The notes under the pieces: model-generated
Databases searched by the model: none
Told to the model about the DNA's origin: nothing
What the model saw: the letters and a program-made list of their open reading frames with translations, nothing else
Translations under genes and position numbers: made by a program
Part shown: piece by piece, positions 50,595 through 59,835 of the stretch
Layout of the letters: each line of letters opens with the position of its first letter
How positions within the stretch are numbered: position 1 is the stretch's first letter
Origin: Segatella copri
GTDB taxonomy: Bacteria; Bacteroidota; Bacteroidia; Bacteroidales; Bacteroidaceae
Direction: 5' to 3'
Length of the DNA: 64,000 nt
Assembly: GCF_026015295.1 (NCBI RefSeq)
Contig: NZ_JAPDUW010000001.1
Span: 3,123,501-3,187,500, forward strand

Positions 50595-51383
50595 TTAAAA
50601 ATGCTGAGCAGCTGCCCAAACTAACTCCACCTTTGTTACCTGCGGATAAGCTTCCTTATATTTATCTGTCAAATCCCAGAAGAAAAGCGAGCCTTCTTTT
50701 GGTTTCAAATAGAAATTCTCCAAAGTTCCGCCTTTACCATCTCCAACCTCGAAATAAAGTATACTGTGATCTTCATTATACGTAGTAGTATAATACCCAT
50801 CCACCAACACCTTTCCACCAGCAAGGAACTGGATTCGGGATACTGTAAATACATCACCACGGCTCTTGAATTTAACAGCTTCATAAGGCTTACTTGCTAT
50901 CGCATCCGATGCTATCACCAAAGAATCTTCCTTGGAAACACCCTCCACCTTACAATATTTTTGATAACCACTAAATACTTGTGTAGTCTTCCATAACGTC
51001 TCAACATCCTTGACTTCCACGGCAAGTTTTGCCTCATTACCATCTTCATCAGTCACTGTAACAATAGCCTTTCCCACAGCGATAGCAGACAAGCTAATAC
51101 GCTCATCCTTACCATACTGCCCCGTCTCATGGATGCAAGTTACAGTGACTACTTTCTCATCAGAAGACTGTGCCGAAATCTTGCCCTTGGCTCCTTGCAC
51201 ATTCACGCGGGCACCCTGGGTGGTATATATGACAAGGCTATTGCCCTTGATACCCACTTGTTTGCCTGTGTTAATATCACCAATGATTTCATCCTGTGTG
51301 AGTTGAATACCATCATCATCGCTACACCCTACCATCAAGAGAGCGACGAAAGCCATTGCCAAAAAGTAAATCTTTGCTTTCAT
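50595..51383 (-). CDS. lipoprotein with Ig-like domain
   Basis: 262 residues. Lipobox LLMVGC at residues 15-20 followed by acidic SDDDG, a typical surface-export signal in Bacteroidetes. Residues ~45-125 form a bacterial Ig/BACON-like repeat (VNVQGAKGKISAQSSDEKVV, ISLSAIAVGKAIVTVTDEDG). The remainder (TLWKTTQVFSGYQKYCKVEG, GGKVLVDGYYTTTYNED) is a beta-rich domain without known function. Likely a surface lipoprotein. Just outside the proposed element. Confidence 0.82.
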   Translation of the reverse strand: MKAKIYFLAMAFVALLMVGCSDDDGIQLTQDEIIGDINTGKQVGIKGNSLVIYTTQGARVNVQGAKGKISAQSSDEKVVTVTCIHETGQYGKDERISLSAIAVGKAIVTVTDEDGNEAKLAVEVKDVETLWKTTQVFSGYQKYCKVEGVSKEDSLVIASDAIASKPYEAVKFKSRGDVFTVSRIQFLAGGKVLVDGYYTTTYNEDHSILYFEVGDGKGGTLENFYLKPKEGSLFFWDLTDKYKEAYPQVTKVELVWAAAQHF

Positions 51384-51538
51384 AAACTGTTGTTTTTATG
51401 AGTTATACATGATAGGCGCTTTGCCCATCCTCTATTTATAAAACATTATTCTCCCCCCATTATTGCATTCTTCTTCCTATTATCTTTCTTTATTTAACAC
51501 ACTTTTACGCAAAAATATAAGAAACGCCTGTTTTGTTT

Positions 51539-52048
51539 CTATACTATCGGCAGACTTATTCCGTTGATCTTCTGATAAATATCTAAGGCATAGATATCCG
51601 TCATGCCGCTGATGTAATCCAATACTGCCATGATTCGCTCTTCCAGACTTTCCAACCAAATATCGTACTGGCTGCTTACCCGGCGCAGAAGCTGCTTGGA
51701 GTAGAAACGGGACGGGTTGACGGCGGCATCGATGAATACCTCCATCAGCGTAGCCATGATCTTGTAACCCGAAAGCTCGATGTCGAGAACGGGCTTGCTG
51801 GCATAAATCTTCTTTCTCGAAACCTGGGTGCAGGTGATGTAGGCATTGCGCTCGTGCTCCGAGATGTGGTCGATGAGGGCTCCCTCGAAGGTGCCGGCAA
51901 GAATCTCTTCCTCGTGGTCGAGGAATGCCTTTACGCATTCGTTCTCCAGTTTGCCTATTACGCAGGCTCTCTCTTCTATCACCAGCCCTCTGTTCTGGAG
52001 CAAGGCAACCTGTTCATCTACGTTTATAGGTTGTTTGTCGTAATCCAT
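51539..52048 (-). pseudogene. chimera: Abi_2-like N-terminus fused to a dGTPase C-terminus
   Basis: From MDYDKQPINVDEQVALLQNR the first ~30 residues look like the start of an Abi_2/AbiD protein (PINVDEQVALLQNRGLVI). From about ERACVIGKLENECVKAFLD the sequence follows the end of a bacterial dGTP triphosphohydrolase (DHEEEILAGTFEGALIDHIS, then DIELSGYKIMATLMEVFIDA and MAVLDYISGMTDIYALDIYQ). The HD-domain catalytic part is absent, so no dGTPase activity is expected. An internal deletion joining two neighbouring genes in frame is the simplest origin. The start could also be earlier (52150). Confidence 0.72.
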
Positions 52049-52254
52049 ATACCCTTTATAAAAAGCGAAGTTCCACCGTGGTACGCATCGTTGAGAGGCG
52101 TGGTGGGATTTGTTGCTGCAAACAATACTCTTTTTTATTGGAAACTCCAAATATTTTCTTCAAAATCTGCTTGTCAAATATGGATTTTAACGTAAAAAGT
52201 TCTAATTTCCAAGTTTTTCTCCTTGTAAGCTATGCGAGATTTAGAAAAATATCG

Positions 52255-52262
52255 TATCTTTG
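52255..52262 (+). promoter_or_regulatory. -7 box without a downstream gene
   Basis: TATCTTTG on the plus strand; no ORF follows, but a structured segment does. Confidence 0.6.
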
Positions 52263-52267
52263 TCCCC

Positions 52268-52370
52268 GAATTAAGGCGTTCTTTGCATATTGCAAAATAC
52301 AGAAACGAGCAGAAGTCCGCTCGTTTCCATATTGTTACCTATATAATATAGGCAAACGCCCAACTTCTTG
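52268..52370 (+). ncRNA. candidate small RNA (~100 nt)
   Basis: Downstream of TATCTTTG. GGCGTT near 52274 can pair with AACGCC near 52356, enclosing a large bulge and a perfect central hairpin GAAACGAGC / GCTCGTTTC (52301-52327). A closed stem, open bubble and apical stem recall 6S-like layout at reduced size. No terminator T-run follows directly. Confidence 0.4.
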
Positions 52371-52428
52371 ATTTTCAATCAAAGTCCAATTTAGAGCGAG
52401 TTAGTTTTTTTAACAAAAGGGGCAAAGG

Positions 52429-52566
52429 GTTAACAGGTTAACAGTTAACAGCTGTTTTTTGCATCCTCCCCTCTCCCATACCTTATAAATATATATACTT
52501 ATTATTATATGTGAGTGAGGGGAAAGTAGGCATTTTGGGCTGTTAACTGTTAACTCTGTTAACCCC
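52429..52566. repeat. GTTAAC-rich large inverted repeat
   Basis: Left arm 52428-52453 and right arm 52539-52566 are imperfect complements built from GTTAAC/GTTAACAG words. The left 26 bp are identical to 1399-1424. The remaining gene-free DNA to 52879 has AAGTGGCT...AGCCACTT pairing (52609-52705) and the terminator below. Confidence 0.75.
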
Positions 52567-52749
52567 CATCTGGGAAAATAGCCTTTCAGATGCTTCTTGA
52601 CAATAGGTTAAGTGGCTTATATTGAGCCTAGTAAGTGGCATCAATGATGACCGGAAGGAGGCTTAAATGAAGCCTTGCAGTGGCGATAAATTGAGCCACT
52701 TGTGTATCCTTTATCATACGCTTGCGTGCAAAATATATAAAATAAGTAA

Positions 52750-52775
52750 GGGCTGCCAGTACATCCTGGCAGCCC
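52750..52775 (-). terminator. terminator of the sigma/anti-sigma operon
   Basis: Perfect 10-bp stem GGGCTGCCAG / CTGGCAGCCC, 6-nt loop, T-rich on the minus strand (TTACTTATTTT). It is about 105 bp past the anti-sigma-like stop. Confidence 0.8.
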
Positions 52776-52879
52776 TATTACGTTAGTATGTTATGAAAAA
52801 TTTGAGAGAATTGAAACTTCACAGCTTCAGAATTGTTTTACTAAACATGATTTTTTTATAGAGAAAGCATAGAAATAAT

Positions 52880-53380
52880 CTACTTTAATAACGTTGGAGA
52901 CGTTGTTGGAGTGCTTACCTGATCGATGCCTGTGCGTTGCATAGAATCAACCGAAGCAGAATCTCCCATGGCTACGGACACGCCCTTGCCACTCTTGATG
53001 TATCCTACGTTTTCAACAGAATCATTGCCATTGTTCTGGAAAGGAACCTGAACTGCATTGCCCAATGTCAGGATGATAGCTACCACGGCAGCAGCCTTGA
53101 AGAGAGGCTTCAAGCGCTCTGTCAATGAAACGACCTTTGCCTTGTTAGGCTTCTTGGTGTATTCATCCTCAATCATCGCCATCATCTTCTGGTCGAAGTC
53201 ATCACCCAGCGCCTCTTGCTTAGCCTCGCCCATCTCGTAAGAGAAGAGCGCTTGGTATGGCTTCAGCTCGGCAGGCAACTCGTCCTGGCTGAAGAATGCG
53301 CGGAGTATCTCCTCTTCTTCGAGAGAAGTCTCGCCCTTCCAGTAGCGATCCAAAAGTTGGTTGATGTACTTATAATCCAT
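52880..53380 (-). CDS. putative anti-sigma factor, single TM
   Basis: 166 residues. The N-terminal cytoplasmic helical part (INQLLDRYWKGETSLEEEEI, LRAFFSQDELPAELKPYQAL) resembles the start of Bacteroidetes anti-sigma-type proteins. One transmembrane helix lies near 94-110 (KAAAVVAIILTLGNAV), followed by a short periplasmic Ser/Asp/Thr-rich tail. It overlaps the ECF sigma gene by 11 bp, so the pair is translation-coupled; a sigma-regulator role is inferred from that arrangement. It lacks the FecR domain. Confidence 0.8.
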   Translation of the reverse strand: MDYKYINQLLDRYWKGETSLEEEEILRAFFSQDELPAELKPYQALFSYEMGEAKQEALGDDFDQKMMAMIEDEYTKKPNKAKVVSLTERLKPLFKAAAVVAIILTLGNAVQVPFQNNGNDSVENVGYIKSGKGVSVAMGDSASVDSMQRTGIDQVSTPTTSPTLLK

Positions 53381-53885
53381 ATCTGTCGAATTGTTGAAAT
53401 CTTTGTTTGACTGTTTGACGAGCCCTGAAGATGTTCACTTTGACCTGGTCTTCCGTGATGCTGAGGATGTCTGCTATCTCCTTGTAGGATTTTCCTTCGA
53501 TATCTCGAAGCTGCAGACAGCTGCGCTGCTTTTCAGGCAACTCGTCGATAATATTCTTTACGATGTTCAGTTTGTCTTTCTGAATCATCCTTTCGGAGGG
53601 GGTGGAAGTGTTTTCGTCTAACCTTTCTGTATTCTGCTCTTCCAACGAATCATTCTGATTTTCCATCTTCTTGATGCGGTCGAGCGAGAGGTTGCGGGCG
53701 ATGGTGAGGCTGTATGCCTCGATGGAGTCAAGCTCCTGCCATCTGTCGCGGGCGTTCCAGACCTTAATCAGCGTATCCTGCACAACGTCTTCCGCTTCCT
53801 CCCGGTTGAGAGTAATGCGAAGGGCCAGCCTAAAGAGTTTGTTCTTCAGCGGCAAAACATCGTTCTGGAAACTGATTTCTTTCAT
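53370..53885 (-). CDS. ECF-type RNA polymerase sigma factor
   Basis: 171 residues. Region 2 (LKNKLFRLALRITLNREEAE, DVVQDTLIKVWNARDRW) with the DVVQDT-type core-binding motif; a longer acidic linker with ENTSTPSER; region 4 (LPEKQRSCLQLRDIEGKSYK, EIADILSITEDQVKVNIFRA). This is the normal Bacteroidetes ECF layout. It directs transcription of unknown target genes. Overlap with the downstream gene indicates regulation by that membrane protein. Confidence 0.92.
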   Translation of the reverse strand: MKEISFQNDVLPLKNKLFRLALRITLNREEAEDVVQDTLIKVWNARDRWQELDSIEAYSLTIARNLSLDRIKKMENQNDSLEEQNTERLDENTSTPSERMIQKDKLNIVKNIIDELPEKQRSCLQLRDIEGKSYKEIADILSITEDQVKVNIFRARQTVKQRFQQFDRYGL

Positions 53886-54005
53886 CCCTCTATAATTAAT
53901 GACGACTATGTTATAAGAAAGTTACAACCAATCTTGATTTATTTCTATTTTTAACTCTTGTTAAGAAAAAAGGTGATGAATTCTTCACTCTTCACTCTTC
54001 GTTCT

Positions 54006-54776
54006 TCACTTAATCACCGTTCCGTGCTTTCCGTCGATGGCGGTAGCAAGGGTGATAATCACCTCTTTCACACCAGCATTGATGGCTGCAAGGGCATTCT
54101 CCAACTTAGGAATCATGCCGCCTGCCACGGTACCATCTGCTTTATATCTCTCAAAATCGGCATGGGTAATCACAGGAATCACGCTGTCGTCATCCTCAGG
54201 ATTACTGAGCACGCCTTTCTTTTCAAAACTATATATCAATGTCACATCGTAGTAAGGAGCCAGAGCCTTGGCAGTCTCGCTGGCTATAGTGTCGGCATTG
54301 GTGTTGAGGATATTGCCCTTGCCGTCATGGGTCAATGGGGCCATCACTGGAGTAATGCCTTCATTAATAAGGGTCTGGAGCATCTTGCCGTTGGCACGCT
54401 CTACATCGCCCACGAATCCGAAGTCGATACCGTCCTTCAACGGACGCTTGTGACTGTGGATTACGTCCATATCAGCACCGGTCAGACCGAGAGCATTCAC
54501 GCCGTTAGCCTGGAGTTTGGCAACCAGGTTCTTGTTGACCAGACCGCCATAAACCATTGTTACCACTTCCAGCATGTCTGCATCGGTGATACGGCGGCCG
54601 TTCACCATCTTGCTCTCGATGCCGAGGGCTGCGGCTACCTTAGTGGCACGGCGGCCACCGCCATGTACCAATACTTTCTTGCCAGGAATGGCTGCGAAAT
54701 CCTTCAAGAGCTGTGCCAGCTGCTCGCTGTCTTCAACGATGGCACCGCCTACCTTTACTACTGTTACTTTTTCCAT
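54006..54776 (-). CDS. argB: acetylglutamate kinase
   Basis: Arginine biosynthesis, second step: phosphorylates N-acetyl-L-glutamate (or N-succinyl-L-glutamate in some Bacteroidetes). Start at MEKVTVVKVGGAIVEDSEQL (54776); a longer frame upstream is not conserved. Motifs: KVGG near the start, VLVHGGGRRATKVAAALG, GLTGADMDVIHSHKRP, LNTNADTIASETAKAL and a final GGMIPKLENALAAINAGVKE. The length (256) is normal. It lies downstream of speA on the same strand; both act on arginine metabolism, a sensible pairing. Confidence 0.95.
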   Translation of the reverse strand: MEKVTVVKVGGAIVEDSEQLAQLLKDFAAIPGKKVLVHGGGRRATKVAAALGIESKMVNGRRITDADMLEVVTMVYGGLVNKNLVAKLQANGVNALGLTGADMDVIHSHKRPLKDGIDFGFVGDVERANGKMLQTLINEGITPVMAPLTHDGKGNILNTNADTIASETAKALAPYYDVTLIYSFEKKGVLSNPEDDDSVIPVITHADFERYKADGTVAGGMIPKLENALAAINAGVKEVIITLATAIDGKHGTVIK

Positions 54777-54799
54777 CTTTAAGTTTAGTTTATAGTTAA

Positions 54800-54843
54800 T
54801 AGTTAATAGTTTATAGGGCAATCTTGCTGTAAACTATTAACTA
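54800..54843. repeat. 17-bp inverted repeat between speA and argB
   Basis: TAGTTAATAGTTTATAG pairs with CTGTAAACTATTAACTA (one G-T pair) across 10 nt. Could attenuate or end the speA transcript. Confidence 0.7.
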
Positions 54844-54857
54844 TCAACTGTTAATTC

Positions 54858-56750
54858 TTACTGAAGATATGTGTATCCGAAGAGACCATTTCTATAGGTG
54901 CCCAGGAATTCCTTGCCCTCATCGAGCGAAATCTTGCCTTCCTTCACACTCTTGGTTACCCACTGCTCCAACTGGCGGACGAGCTTCTTCGGATTGTACT
55001 GTACGTAATCCAATACCTCCTCTACGGTCTCGCCGTCGAATATCTGGTCGATGCTATATTTGCCGTCCTTTACAGAGATGTGGGCAGCATTGGTGTCGCC
55101 GAAGAGATTGTGCATGTCGCCCAGAATCTCCTGGTAGGCACCAACGAGGAATACACCGAGATAATATGGCTCGTTCTTCTTCAATGGATGAAGAGGAAGA
55201 ACGTTGCCGATATGTCCGTCGGTAACGAAGTTGGCAATCTTTCCGTCGCTGTCGCAGGTGATGTCCTGCAAGGTAGCGTTGCGGGTAGGACGCTCGTTCA
55301 GACGCTGGATAGGCATGATAGGGAAGAGCTGGTCGATAGCCCAACTGTCTGGCAGGCTCTGGAACAGAGAGAAGTTGCAGAAATACTTGTCGGCAAGAAT
55401 CTTATCCAATCCTCTGAGCTCCTCAGGTACATGCTTCATGTGCTTGGCAAGATTGTTGATCTCGTGGCACACGCTCCAGTACATTGCCTCAATCTCTGCA
55501 CGGGTCTTCAGATCTACGATGCCGTGAGAGAAGAGCTGCAAGGCCTCTTCGCGAATCTGTTCGGCATCATGCCAGTCTTCCAGCATGTTGCGAGGATTCA
55601 GGTTGTCCCATATCTCATAAAGATCCTTCACCAGCTGGTGGTCAGTCTCCTTCGCCTCAAACTCCTCTGGCATTTCTGGCAGGGAAGCTGTCTCCAAGAC
55701 ATCGATGACCAGGACAGAATGATGGGCAGAGAGCGAGCGGCCGCTCTCGGTGATGAGGTTAGGGTGCTCGATATTGCTCTTGTTGGCTGCATCTACGAAT
55801 GTATAGACACAGTCGTTCACATACTCCTGGATAGAGTAGTTTACGGAACTCTCGCTGCTTGAAGAGCGGGTGCCATCGTAATCTACACCGAGTCCGCCAC
55901 CGCAATCTACGAAATCTACATTGTAGCCCATCTTGTGGAGGCTAATATAGAACTGGGCTGCCTCACGGAGAGCAGTCTGAATGCGGCGAATCTTGGTAAT
56001 CTGACTTCCGATATGGAAGTGGATAAGGCGCAGACAGTCGTGGAATCCCATCTCGTCTATCTTCTTGAGGGCTGTGAGCAGTTCTGCGCTGGTCAAACCG
56101 AACTTAGATGCATCGCCGCCGCTTTCAGCCCATTTGCCTGAACCTGAAGAAGCCAGTTTAATGCGGATACCGATGTTTGGCTTTACGTTGAGCTTTTTGG
56201 CTACCTTTTCGATGATATCCAGCTCATTGAGCTTTTCTACTACGATAAAGATGCGCTTGCCCATCTTCTGAGCCAGCAAGGCAAGTTCGATGTAGCTCTC
56301 GTCCTTGTAGCCGTTGCAGATGATGAGCGAGTCGCTCTGTGCCTGTACGGCGATGACGGCGTGGAGTTCAGGCTTAGAGCCAGCCTCCAGTCCGAGGTTG
56401 AACTTCTTGCCGTGAGAGATAATCTCCTCAACGACCGGCTGCATCTGGTTCACCTTAATAGGATAGATGACAAAGTTTTCTCCCTTGTATCCATACTCTT
56501 CCTTTGCCTTTTGAAAACAGCTGGCTGTCTTCTCGATGCGGTTGTCGAGGATGTCTGGGAAACGGAGCAGTACGGGAGCGTTGATGTCGCGTAATGCCAA
56601 CTCGTCCATGATGTCGCGCAGGTCTATCTGTGTGTTGTCCTTGCATGGAGTTACATAGACATCACCCTTGTCGTTGATGCCAAAGTAAGAAGTACCCCAA
56701 CCACAGATGTTGTAGAGCTCCTTCGAGTCTTCAATAGTCCATTTCTTCAT
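54858..56750 (-). CDS. speA: biosynthetic arginine decarboxylase
   Basis: PLP-dependent; makes agmatine from arginine for polyamine synthesis. 630 residues, normal for SpeA. WTIEDSKELYNICGWGTSYF is the typical start; PLP lysine region in ENFVIYPIKVNQMQPVVEEI; GLEAGSKPELHAVIA; the glycine-rich phosphate loop; LRLIHFHIGSQITKIRRIQ; DCGGGLGVDYDGTRSSS; and ESGRSLSAHHSVLVIDV. Insert helices characteristic of the biosynthetic form are present. argB lies 82 bp downstream and aroK upstream. Confidence 0.96.
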   Translation of the reverse strand: MKKWTIEDSKELYNICGWGTSYFGINDKGDVYVTPCKDNTQIDLRDIMDELALRDINAPVLLRFPDILDNRIEKTASCFQKAKEEYGYKGENFVIYPIKVNQMQPVVEEIISHGKKFNLGLEAGSKPELHAVIAVQAQSDSLIICNGYKDESYIELALLAQKMGKRIFIVVEKLNELDIIEKVAKKLNVKPNIGIRIKLASSGSGKWAESGGDASKFGLTSAELLTALKKIDEMGFHDCLRLIHFHIGSQITKIRRIQTALREAAQFYISLHKMGYNVDFVDCGGGLGVDYDGTRSSSSESSVNYSIQEYVNDCVYTFVDAANKSNIEHPNLITESGRSLSAHHSVLVIDVLETASLPEMPEEFEAKETDHQLVKDLYEIWDNLNPRNMLEDWHDAEQIREEALQLFSHGIVDLKTRAEIEAMYWSVCHEINNLAKHMKHVPEELRGLDKILADKYFCNFSLFQSLPDSWAIDQLFPIMPIQRLNERPTRNATLQDITCDSDGKIANFVTDGHIGNVLPLHPLKKNEPYYLGVFLVGAYQEILGDMHNLFGDTNAAHISVKDGKYSIDQIFDGETVEEVLDYVQYNPKKLVRQLEQWVTKSVKEGKISLDEGKEFLGTYRNGLFGYTYLQ

Positions 56751-56820
56751 TTTCTAATCTTGCTTGCTGGAAATCAGTTTTGTTTGTTACCTTTATTATA
56801 TATTACTTTATTAGATACGG

Positions 56821-57348
56821 CTATATGTTCAGCAGGTCTCTGATCTGCTGAACAATAGCGTTGATTTTATCATAATTGTCCATCACGTTGATATCAATGA
56901 TGTGTTTTGCCTTCTCGTAGTAAGGCTCTCGAAGTTTCAGCTGCTCATGGATAAACCTGTCTACCTCTTCCGGTGTTTTGTTGAGCAGCAGAGGGCGTAC
57001 GCCTTTGCCCATCTTCAGATGAGCGTGAAGGGTTTCTGGAGATGCCTTCAGGTAAAACGTTTCGCCAAGTTGGTTCATGTAGTCCATATTATCGAAGAAA
57101 CATGGTGTTCCTCCTCCGCAACTTACCACTACATTTTCAAACTCTGCCACTTCGTGTAGCATATTGTGCTCTATCTTGCGAAATCCCTCTTCTCCAACTT
57201 CGTCGAAGATCTGTTTAACGGTCTTGCGCATTCGGCTCTCGATATACCAGTCGAGATCGTAGAACATAACGCCAAGGTCTTTGGCGAGGGCTTTGCCGAC
57301 CGTTGTCTTGCCGGCGCCCATGTATCCTATGATGATGATTGACTTCAT
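56821..57348 (-). CDS. aroK: shikimate kinase
   Basis: 175 residues, ATP-dependent phosphorylation of shikimate in the aromatic pathway. P-loop GYMGAGKTTVGKALAKDL; shikimate-binding DLDWYIESRM and GEEGFRKIEHNMLHEV; the VVVSCGGGTPCF loop; lid region GKGVRPLLLNKTPEE. It lies 31 bp after topA's stop and 70 bp upstream of speA on the same strand, so the four genes topA-aroK-speA-argB may share transcription. Confidence 0.96.
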   Translation of the reverse strand: MKSIIIIGYMGAGKTTVGKALAKDLGVMFYDLDWYIESRMRKTVKQIFDEVGEEGFRKIEHNMLHEVAEFENVVVSCGGGTPCFFDNMDYMNQLGETFYLKASPETLHAHLKMGKGVRPLLLNKTPEEVDRFIHEQLKLREPYYEKAKHIIDINVMDNYDKINAIVQQIRDLLNI

Positions 57349-57379
57349 TTTCTTCTGTTTCTATGTCAATGAGGCATGT

Positions 57380-59710
57380 TTATGATTTCTTTCTGCCTCT
57401 AGCCTTTGGTTCTGGAGCAGCTTTGATAATTTCCATACACTCCTCGTATGTAAGCTCCTCTGCACTCTCATGTTTTGCCTTTGGAATGCGGTAATTCTTG
57501 CCGTCGTAAGCAATGTATGGACCATACTTGCCATTGAGAATTTCCATCTTATCGTCCTCATCGAAGACTTTGAGATGACGCTTCTCTTCGGCTTCGCGCT
57601 TTTCCTTGATCAGTTCGATGGCTCTGTCCAGTGTGATGGTCAGCGGATCATCCTCCTTTGGAATAGAAACATACTTGCGGTTATGGAGGATGTAAGGGCC
57701 GTAGCGACCAGAGCCAACTGTTACAGTAATTCCTTCATAATCACCGAGTTCTCTTGGCAGCTTGAAGAGTTCCAAAGCCTCTTCCAGGGTGATGGTTTCT
57801 ATGCTCTTGTCTGATGGCAACTGGGCAAACTGAGGCTTGTCCTTATCCTCAGCAGAACCAATCTGTACCACTGGTCCAAAACGGCCAATCTTGACGAATA
57901 CTGGCTTTCCTGTCTTTGGATCATTTCCGAGATTGCGCTCGCCGGCTTTGTGCTGGTTGCGGGCTTCCAGGACTTCCTTCACTTCAGGCTCAAAGCCCTT
58001 GTCGAAATCCTTCATCCAGTTGGTCCATTCGGTCTTTCCTTCTGCAATATCATCAAACTTCTTCTCTACGTCTGCCGTAAAGTTGTAGTTCATGATGTTC
58101 GGGAAGTTCTCCATCAGGAAATCGTTTACTACGATGCCGATATCAGTAGGCAGAAGTTTGCCCTTTTCAGATCCTGCCATCTCTTTCTTCAACTTCTGGG
58201 TTATCTTGATGCCCTTCAGAGAATCTATGGTAAATGTGCGCTCTTCACCCGTCTTGTCACCCTTTACCACGTATTGACGCTGCTGGATGGTACTGATGGT
58301 TGGAGCATAAGTAGATGGACGGCCGATGCCGAGATCTTCCAGTTTCTTCACCAGACTGGCCTCGGTGTATCTTGCAGGAGCCAGAGAATACTTCTCTGTA
58401 GCAAGGATTTCTCTGCGCTGCAATTCATCGCCTTCTTTCAGGGCAGGAAGAATGTGGGAAGAATCCTCAGCATGCTCTTCATCGTCGGTTGACTCAAGAT
58501 AAACCTTGAGGAAACCATCGAATGAAACAACCTCGCCAGTAGCAACAAACTTTTCGCTTGTGTTGCCGATATTGATGTTGATGGTTGTCTTTTCGAGTTG
58601 TGCGTCAGCCATCTGAGATGCGATGGTACGCTTCCAAATGAGTTCGTAAAGGCGCTTCTCCTGAGCGGTTCCTTCGATGGTTGGTTCATTCATATATGTA
58701 GGACGGATAGCCTCGTGCGCTTCCTGTGCACCCTTTGAACTGGTGTGGTAGGCACGAGTCTGGCTGTATTCCTTGCCATATTCTCTGATAATCTCATCTT
58801 TGCTGGCGTTGGAACAGAGCGTAGAGAGGTTTACGCTATCGGTTCGCATGTAAGTGATGCGTCCGCTTTCGTAAAGTTTCTGGGCTATCATCATGGTCTG
58901 TACAACGGTGAAACCAAGCTTGCGTGCTGCCTCCTGTTGCAGAGTAGAAGTAGTGAAAGGTGGTGCAGGAGAACGCTTTAAAGGCTTCTTGGTTACAGAT
59001 TCAACCATAAACTTAGCGTCTTTACACTTCTCAAGGAAAGCTTCAACCTCTTCGTGGGTATTGAAACGCTGGTCCAGTTCTGCCTTTACCTCTGTTGCAT
59101 TGCCGCTGTCGCTGATCAGGGCGAAAATAGCGGTAACGCGATAGTATGGAACACTCTGGAACTTCTGGATTTCACGCTCACGTTCTACTATCAGACGGAC
59201 AGCAACACTCTGTACACGACCTGCAGAAAGGGCTGGCTTAACCTTTCTCCACAAGATAGGAGAAAGCTTGAAACCTACCAGTCGGTCGAGTACACGACGA
59301 GCCTGCTGGGCATTCACCAGGTTCATGTCCAGATGGCGTGGGTTCTTGATTGCGTCAAGAATAGCCTGTTTGGTAATCTCGTGGAAGACAATACGGTTTG
59401 TCTTCTCCTCATCCAATCCCAGTACTTCGCAAAGGTGCCAGCTGATGGCTTCTCCCTCGCGGTCCTCATCGGATGCTAACCAGATTTTCTTGGCTTTCTT
59501 CGCATTCGTTTTCAATTCTGTAACGAGTTTTTTCTTTTCCTCTGGAATCTCATAATCAGGTTCCATGGTTTTCTCGTTTATACTAAGTTCCTTCTTCTTC
59601 AGGTCACGGATATGACCGTAAGAAGACATAACCTTATAGTCCTTACCTAAAAACTCTTCGATCTTTTTAGCCTTCGCAGGGCTCTCGACGATTACTAAAT
59701 TCTCTTGCAT
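57380..59710 (-). CDS. topA: DNA topoisomerase I
   Basis: Type IA topoisomerase relaxing negative supercoils. Start at MQENLVIVESPAKAKKIEEF (59710); a GTG four codons earlier is less likely. The Toprim domain with E in VIVESPAKAK and DEDREGEAISWHL is followed by the topoisomerase core with active Tyr in GRITYMRTDSVNLS (Y in TYMRTD). The C-terminus (GRFGPVVQIG, GSGRYGPYILHNRKYVS, GKYGPYIAYDGKNY) has three repeated beta modules of the Toprim_C_rpt kind instead of zinc fingers, as usual in Bacteroidetes. A -7 box TACTTTTG lies at 59739-59746. Confidence 0.96.
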   Translation of the reverse strand: MQENLVIVESPAKAKKIEEFLGKDYKVMSSYGHIRDLKKKELSINEKTMEPDYEIPEEKKKLVTELKTNAKKAKKIWLASDEDREGEAISWHLCEVLGLDEEKTNRIVFHEITKQAILDAIKNPRHLDMNLVNAQQARRVLDRLVGFKLSPILWRKVKPALSAGRVQSVAVRLIVEREREIQKFQSVPYYRVTAIFALISDSGNATEVKAELDQRFNTHEEVEAFLEKCKDAKFMVESVTKKPLKRSPAPPFTTSTLQQEAARKLGFTVVQTMMIAQKLYESGRITYMRTDSVNLSTLCSNASKDEIIREYGKEYSQTRAYHTSSKGAQEAHEAIRPTYMNEPTIEGTAQEKRLYELIWKRTIASQMADAQLEKTTININIGNTSEKFVATGEVVSFDGFLKVYLESTDDEEHAEDSSHILPALKEGDELQRREILATEKYSLAPARYTEASLVKKLEDLGIGRPSTYAPTISTIQQRQYVVKGDKTGEERTFTIDSLKGIKITQKLKKEMAGSEKGKLLPTDIGIVVNDFLMENFPNIMNYNFTADVEKKFDDIAEGKTEWTNWMKDFDKGFEPEVKEVLEARNQHKAGERNLGNDPKTGKPVFVKIGRFGPVVQIGSAEDKDKPQFAQLPSDKSIETITLEEALELFKLPRELGDYEGITVTVGSGRYGPYILHNRKYVSIPKEDDPLTITLDRAIELIKEKREAEEKRHLKVFDEDDKMEILNGKYGPYIAYDGKNYRIPKAKHESAEELTYEECMEIIKAAPEPKARGRKKS

Positions 59711-59835
59711 AAGCTTATACACAATTTTTTTCGGTTGGCAAAAGTAAGTAAACTTTTTGCTTATACCTTATTATATGGTGTTTTTTTTGGTTTTTTTAAT
59801 GTTTGGGAGCCATATTTGGCTGTATTGAACCCTTT

